Below, piece by piece: positions 6,547-9,771 of a stretch of DNA of 9,771 nt. Both the position numbers and the translations under genes were made by a program. The notes beneath the pieces are model-generated. The model saw only the letters and a list, made by a program, of their open reading frames with translations, had not been told where the DNA came from and searched no databases. Position 1 is the stretch's first letter. Each line of letters begins with the position of its first letter. The stretch is from the NCBI GenBank assembly GCA_947489175.1, contig CANLED010000056.1:1-9771 (forward strand), in the 5' to 3' direction. This stretch comes from Chitinophagaceae bacterium. Its GTDB lineage: Bacteria > Bacteroidota > Bacteroidia > Chitinophagales > Chitinophagaceae.

Positions 6547-7263
6547 CTATTTGAAATAAGTTAATATTTCATTTGAAATAAGGCGGTGTCCTTTTTCGTT
6601 CGGATGATTTATTTGTGACATATAATTGATAACACCTTCTCCATAAGTTGCCTTTTCTTTGAACAAAGCATAACTATCAATGAGTCCAACATTGTATTTG
6701 GTTGAAAGCGATTTTACTTGTTCTGCATGTTTATTTAACACTGAATTTGAATCAAGTATGTTGACTCCCATATCTGGGGAAGGGGTTAAAAGAATTACTT
6801 TGATATTTTTTCTCAAAGCCAATTTGATCATCTTTTCCCAGGCTATCTTCGATTTTTCCAGCCCCAGGCCTCTGTCGTTTAGCGAGTAGTCAATAAAAAC
6901 GACATCGGGATTGTGGTTGATTACATCGTTTTTAAATCTTTTTTCTCCATTGATTGAATTCTCGCCTCCAATGGAAGTATTGATTATATTGATTACTGCA
7001 AGGGGGTATAAACTCTTTAATTGTTCCAATACCTGATGAGGATAAGACTGAAGGGTGTTTACTGTTGGGGTTTTGAAGTATCCCGCAGGAACAGAATGGC
7101 CATGAAAAACCAAGTTGATTGTTTTGTTTTTTGGCCACTCTTTTTTTAATTCTATTTTGAGATCGTTTAAGTAATCTCTTGGATTTGCGGCTTCTTTATC
7201 AGAACGGAATGATTGCCATGACACTAAAAAAAAGAATGACAGGAGAACGTAAAAATGTTTCAT
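6547..7263 (-). CDS. Exported SGNH/GDSL-type hydrolase-like protein with a variant active site
   Basis: The 238-residue protein has an N-terminal hydrophobic signal (about 1-18) followed by one SGNH-like domain. The expected blocks are recognisable. Block I is LVFHGHSVPAGYF with the probable nucleophile Ser57, block II is NTSIGGENS (Gly100), block III is IDYSLNDRG (Asn129), and block V is INHPNEKGH (His220). Two positions are unusual. The Asp of the classical GDS motif is His56, and the residue three before the catalytic His, usually Asp, is Gln217. Ser, Gly, Asn and His are present, so a Ser-His dyad enzyme remains possible. Family members are esterases, often deacetylating carbohydrates, but no substrate can be read from this sequence. 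It converges with the MORN-like gene across 39 bp and has no clear terminator of its own. Confidence 0.8.
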   Translation of the reverse strand: MKHFYVLLSFFFLVSWQSFRSDKEAANPRDYLNDLKIELKKEWPKNKTINLVFHGHSVPAGYFKTPTVNTLQSYPHQVLEQLKSLYPLAVINIINTSIGGENSINGEKRFKNDVINHNPDVVFIDYSLNDRGLGLEKSKIAWEKMIKLALRKNIKVILLTPSPDMGVNILDSNSVLNKHAEQVKSLSTKYNVGLIDSYALFKEKATYGEGVINYMSQINHPNEKGHRLISNEILTYFK

Positions 7264-7314
7264 ATTTTTTATTCAGTCATCTAATATAATTTATTTTACT
7301 TGAAGGGTATACAT

Positions 7315-7345
7315 AAAAAAAGGTCCTGATTTGCTCAGGACCTTT
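7315..7345 (-). terminator. Intrinsic terminator of the aconitase gene
   Basis: An 11-bp perfect stem (AAAGGTCCTGA at 7319-7329 with TCAGGACCTTT at 7335-7345) and a 5-nt loop are followed, on the minus strand, by seven T residues (the A-run at 7321-7315). The polarity fits transcription from the aconitase gene, whose stop is 27 bp away. It also shields the SGNH gene from read-through. Confidence 0.9.
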
Positions 7346-7372
7346 CCATGTTGAAATTAAGTATTTATCAAA

Positions 7373-9637
7373 TTAAATTGAGTTGGCCCTGATTACATTT
7401 AAAGCACCACCTGATTTGAACCACTCAATCTGTTGCTCATTGTAACTATGAAGCGCATCAAGTGTTTCTTGGGTACCATCTTTGTGGTTTAAAACTACTT
7501 TGAGATTTACGCCAGTAGTAAATGATTCCAAACCGATTACATCGATGCTGTCATCTTCAAGGATTTTATCATAATCTTCCTTATTGGCAAAGGTTAATGC
7601 AAGCATTCCTTGTTTTTTAAGGTTTGTTTCATGAATCCTTGCAAATGATTTAACCATCACAACACGAACCCCAAGGTGGCGTGGTTCCATGGCAGCATGC
7701 TCCCTTGAAGAACCTTCGCCATAATTCTCATCTCCAACAACCATGCTTCCAATGCCAGCGGCTTTGTATGCACGTTGGGTATTTGGAACAGTTCCATATT
7801 CACTAGTAAGTTGATTCTTTACGTGGTCAGTTTTTTCGTTGTAAAAATTGATGGCACCTATCAGCATGTTGTTGCTGATGTTGTCAAGATGTCCCCTAAA
7901 TTTAAGCCATGGCCCCGCCATTGATATATGGTCTGTTGTGCACTTCCCTTTAGCTTTGATAAGAAGTTTCAATCCCTTAAGATCAATGCCTTCCCATGCT
8001 GGGAAAGGATAAAGTAGCTGAAGTCGCTTGCTGTCTTCTTTAACACTTATTAGGACAGTGCTTCCATCTTCTGCAGGTGCTTGATAACCGGCATCTTCGG
8101 CGTCGAATCCCTTTGCAGGCAATTCATCTCCAGACGGTGCATCCAACATCACAGCTTCTCCTTTTTCGTTAATCAAGGTATCAGTAAGTGGGTTGAAGGT
8201 TAGGTCTCCCGCAATGGCAAGTGCTGTTACGATTTCTGGACTAGCCACAAATGCCATGGTATTGGGGTTGCCATCAGCTCTTTTTGCAAAATTTCTGTTG
8301 AAGGAATGAACGATGGTATTCCTTTCTTGTTTTTCTGCACCCATGCGATCCCACATCCCTATACAAGGACCGCAAGCGTTCGCGAATACAGTTGCCCCAA
8401 TTTGAGCAAAAGTGTCTAGGAATCCGTCTCTGTCGATGGTATATCGAACCAATTCACTGCCTGGGGTGATGGTGAATTCAGCTTTTGTTTTTAGCCCTTT
8501 TTCTGCAACCTGTTTAGCAAGGCTCACGGCGCGACTAATATCTTCATAAGAAGAGTTTGTGCAACTTCCAATCAAACCAACTTCAACTTTCGTAGGCCAG
8601 TTGTTTTTAGCAGCTGCTTCTTTCATCTGAGAGATCGGGGTAGCAAGATCTGGAGTAAATGGCCCATTGATATGAGGTTCGAGTTCACTTAGGTTGATTT
8701 CGAACACCTGATCAAAATATTTTTCAGGGTTGGCATAAACTTCATCATCACCAGTTAGGTAAGATTTTACAGCATCTGCAGCTTCTGCAACTGCTGTTCT
8801 TCCTGTAGCCTTGAGGTATCTGCTCATGCTTTCATCGTAGCCAAACGTTGAAGTAGTAGCGCCAATTTCTGCACCCATGTTACAAATGGTTCCTTTTCCT
8901 GTACAACTCATGCTAGTAGCACCTTCCCCAAAATATTCAACTATGGCATTGGTTCCGCCTTTCACAGTCAATATTCCAGCCACCTTTAAAATAACGTCTT
9001 TAGGAGAAGCCCATCCACTTAGTTTTCCTGTAAGTTTGATACCAATTAATTTGGGCATGAGCAATTCCCAGCTGAGTCCAGCCATCACATCACAGGCATC
9101 AGCACCTCCAACACCTATTGCTATCATACCCAATCCGCCTGCATTTACAGTATGAGAATCTGTTCCAATCATCATACCACCTGGGAATGCATAATTTTCA
9201 AGCACCACTTGGTGGATAATGCCAGCACCTGGTTTCCAAAATCCAATGCCATATTTGTTTGAAATCGAAGCGAGGAAATCATACACTTCTTCGTTTTCTG
9301 TAACTGCTTTTTTTAAGTCAGTAGTACTTTCATTTTTAGCTACAATAAGGTGATCACAATGCACTGTAGAGGGCACTGCAACTTTCTTTCTACCAGTTGT
9401 GTCAAACTGAAGCAAGGCCATTTGAGCTGTTGCATCCTGCATGGCTACGCGATCTGGCGCAAAATCTACATATGCCTTTCCTCTCTCAAAATCCTTTATT
9501 TCAACTCCATTCCATAAATGGGAGTACAATATTTTTTCTGCAAGGGTGAGGGGCCTTCCCAACGCGGCTCTTGCTGCATCTACTTTTGCAGACAATTCAT
9601 TGTAAGTCTTTTGAATTAGTTCGAGATCGAAAACCAT
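7373..9637 (-). CDS. acn: Aconitate hydratase (mitochondrial-type aconitase)
   Basis: Aconitase interconverts citrate and isocitrate in the TCA cycle using a [4Fe-4S] cluster. The 754-residue product is the length of mitochondrial aconitases, not the roughly 890-residue AcnA or 865-residue AcnB bacterial types. Its N-terminal region (RPLTLAEKILYSHL, PDRVAMQDATAQMALLQF, VAVPSTVHCDHLI) closely resembles the mitochondrial enzyme. Cluster ligands are Cys359 (GSCTNSSYED), Cys422 and Cys425 (ANACGPCIGMWDR), one position from those of the pig heart enzyme. GTDSHT lies at 158-163. The swivelling C-terminal domain carries KCTTDHISMAGPW (565-577) and the active-site loop YGEGSSREHAAMEPR (Ser643/Ser644, Arg645). 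All key residues are intact. The ATG at 9637 gives the expected N-terminus. It appears monocistronic, with its own promoter region and terminator. Aconitases of this type are established in Bacteroidota. Confidence 0.97.
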   Translation of the reverse strand: MVFDLELIQKTYNELSAKVDAARAALGRPLTLAEKILYSHLWNGVEIKDFERGKAYVDFAPDRVAMQDATAQMALLQFDTTGRKKVAVPSTVHCDHLIVAKNESTTDLKKAVTENEEVYDFLASISNKYGIGFWKPGAGIIHQVVLENYAFPGGMMIGTDSHTVNAGGLGMIAIGVGGADACDVMAGLSWELLMPKLIGIKLTGKLSGWASPKDVILKVAGILTVKGGTNAIVEYFGEGATSMSCTGKGTICNMGAEIGATTSTFGYDESMSRYLKATGRTAVAEAADAVKSYLTGDDEVYANPEKYFDQVFEINLSELEPHINGPFTPDLATPISQMKEAAAKNNWPTKVEVGLIGSCTNSSYEDISRAVSLAKQVAEKGLKTKAEFTITPGSELVRYTIDRDGFLDTFAQIGATVFANACGPCIGMWDRMGAEKQERNTIVHSFNRNFAKRADGNPNTMAFVASPEIVTALAIAGDLTFNPLTDTLINEKGEAVMLDAPSGDELPAKGFDAEDAGYQAPAEDGSTVLISVKEDSKRLQLLYPFPAWEGIDLKGLKLLIKAKGKCTTDHISMAGPWLKFRGHLDNISNNMLIGAINFYNEKTDHVKNQLTSEYGTVPNTQRAYKAAGIGSMVVGDENYGEGSSREHAAMEPRHLGVRVVMVKSFARIHETNLKKQGMLALTFANKEDYDKILEDDSIDVIGLESFTTGVNLKVVLNHKDGTQETLDALHSYNEQQIEWFKSGGALNVIRANSI

Positions 9638-9670
9638 GTTTTTTGATTTTTCTGAAATGATTAAAAATTA

Positions 9671-9690
9671 TTCACTGAATGGTCAGTAAA
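9671..9690. promoter_or_regulatory. Inverted repeat (candidate operator) in the aconitase leader
   Basis: ACTGA (9674-9678) and TCAGT (9683-9687) are exact inverted half-sites around a 4-nt ATGG spacer. After one mismatch the symmetry continues with TT/AA outside. The site lies 34-53 bp upstream of the aconitase start, between the predicted promoter and the start codon. This suits a repressor site or a small RNA hairpin. The regulator is unknown. Confidence 0.4.
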
Positions 9691-9705
9691 TTTAAATTTG
9701 TTACG

Positions 9706-9736
9706 CGAAATTAATTAATTCACATTCCCTTACCAA
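9706..9736 (-). promoter_or_regulatory. Candidate aconitase promoter of Bacteroidota type
   Basis: On the minus strand, TTG (9736-9734) is followed after 20 nt by TAATTTCG (9713-9706), one mismatch from the TAnnTTTG -7 consensus used by Bacteroidota primary sigma factors, at the right spacing. Transcription would start near 9699, giving a leader of about 60 nt. The remaining upstream DNA (to 9771) shows no gene. Confidence 0.45.
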
Positions 9737-9771
9737 GCCTGATAGTGAAAAATAAATTAGAATAGTTATAT

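Noticed and set aside
6549..6582. 12-bp direct repeat ATTTGAAATAAG at 6549 and 6571
   Set aside because: AT-rich, only two copies, within the 3' end of the SGNH coding region and in different reading frames; probably chance.
7272..7279. ACTGAAT shared between the SGNH upstream region (minus strand) and the aconitase inverted repeat
   Set aside because: Only a 7-base half-site without the palindromic partner, not enough to propose a common regulator.
8877..9155. 92-codon plus-strand open frame opposite aconitase
   Set aside because: Antisense shadow of a highly conserved coding sequence.

Overview
The window looks like a chromosomal segment of a low-to-moderate GC member of the Bacteroidota. 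The grounds are: rpoA-rplQ followed directly by carA; a ribosomal protein L17 with a long low-complexity tail; little Shine-Dalgarno sequence before most starts; one promoter candidate (upstream of the aconitase gene) close to the Bacteroidota TTG-N20-TAnnTTTG form; an aconitase of mitochondrial type; and secreted BNR-repeat, SGNH and MORN-like proteins of kinds common in that phylum. I cannot name a genus.

Layout. On the plus strand, 1-1468 is the distal end of the ribosomal alpha operon: rpoA (5' end cut off by the window) and rplQ, closed by a strong intrinsic terminator at 1493-1525. carA begins only 23 nt after that terminator's T-tract. Next comes aroQ (type II 3-dehydroquinate dehydratase). 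A different repeat element lies on each side of aroQ: a GTTTAG-type palindrome upstream (2665-2723), and an inverted array of 7-bp TTCATTY units downstream (3168-3286).

From 3281 to 5785 on the minus strand is a large secreted BNR/sortilin-like beta-propeller protein. It is divergent from a small exported MORN-like-repeat protein (5851-6507), which converges on an exported SGNH-type protein (6547-7263, minus). The right end (7373-9637, minus) is a complete aconitase with its own terminator (7319-7345), a plausible promoter and a near-perfect inverted repeat in the leader.

Function. rpoA and rplQ serve transcription and translation. carA, aroQ and acn are core metabolism (carbamoyl phosphate for arginine and pyrimidines, the shikimate pathway, the TCA cycle). 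The three middle genes encode envelope or secreted proteins of uncertain role. Nothing links them into one pathway, and I see no defence system, mobile element with a transposase, CRISPR array or RNA gene. The most unusual material is non-coding: the 7-bp array, in which the stop codons of both convergent genes lie within degenerate repeat copies; the palindrome before aroQ; the rpoA-rplQ hairpin; and the inverted repeat upstream of aconitase. I did not find convincing evidence of a new multi-gene system.
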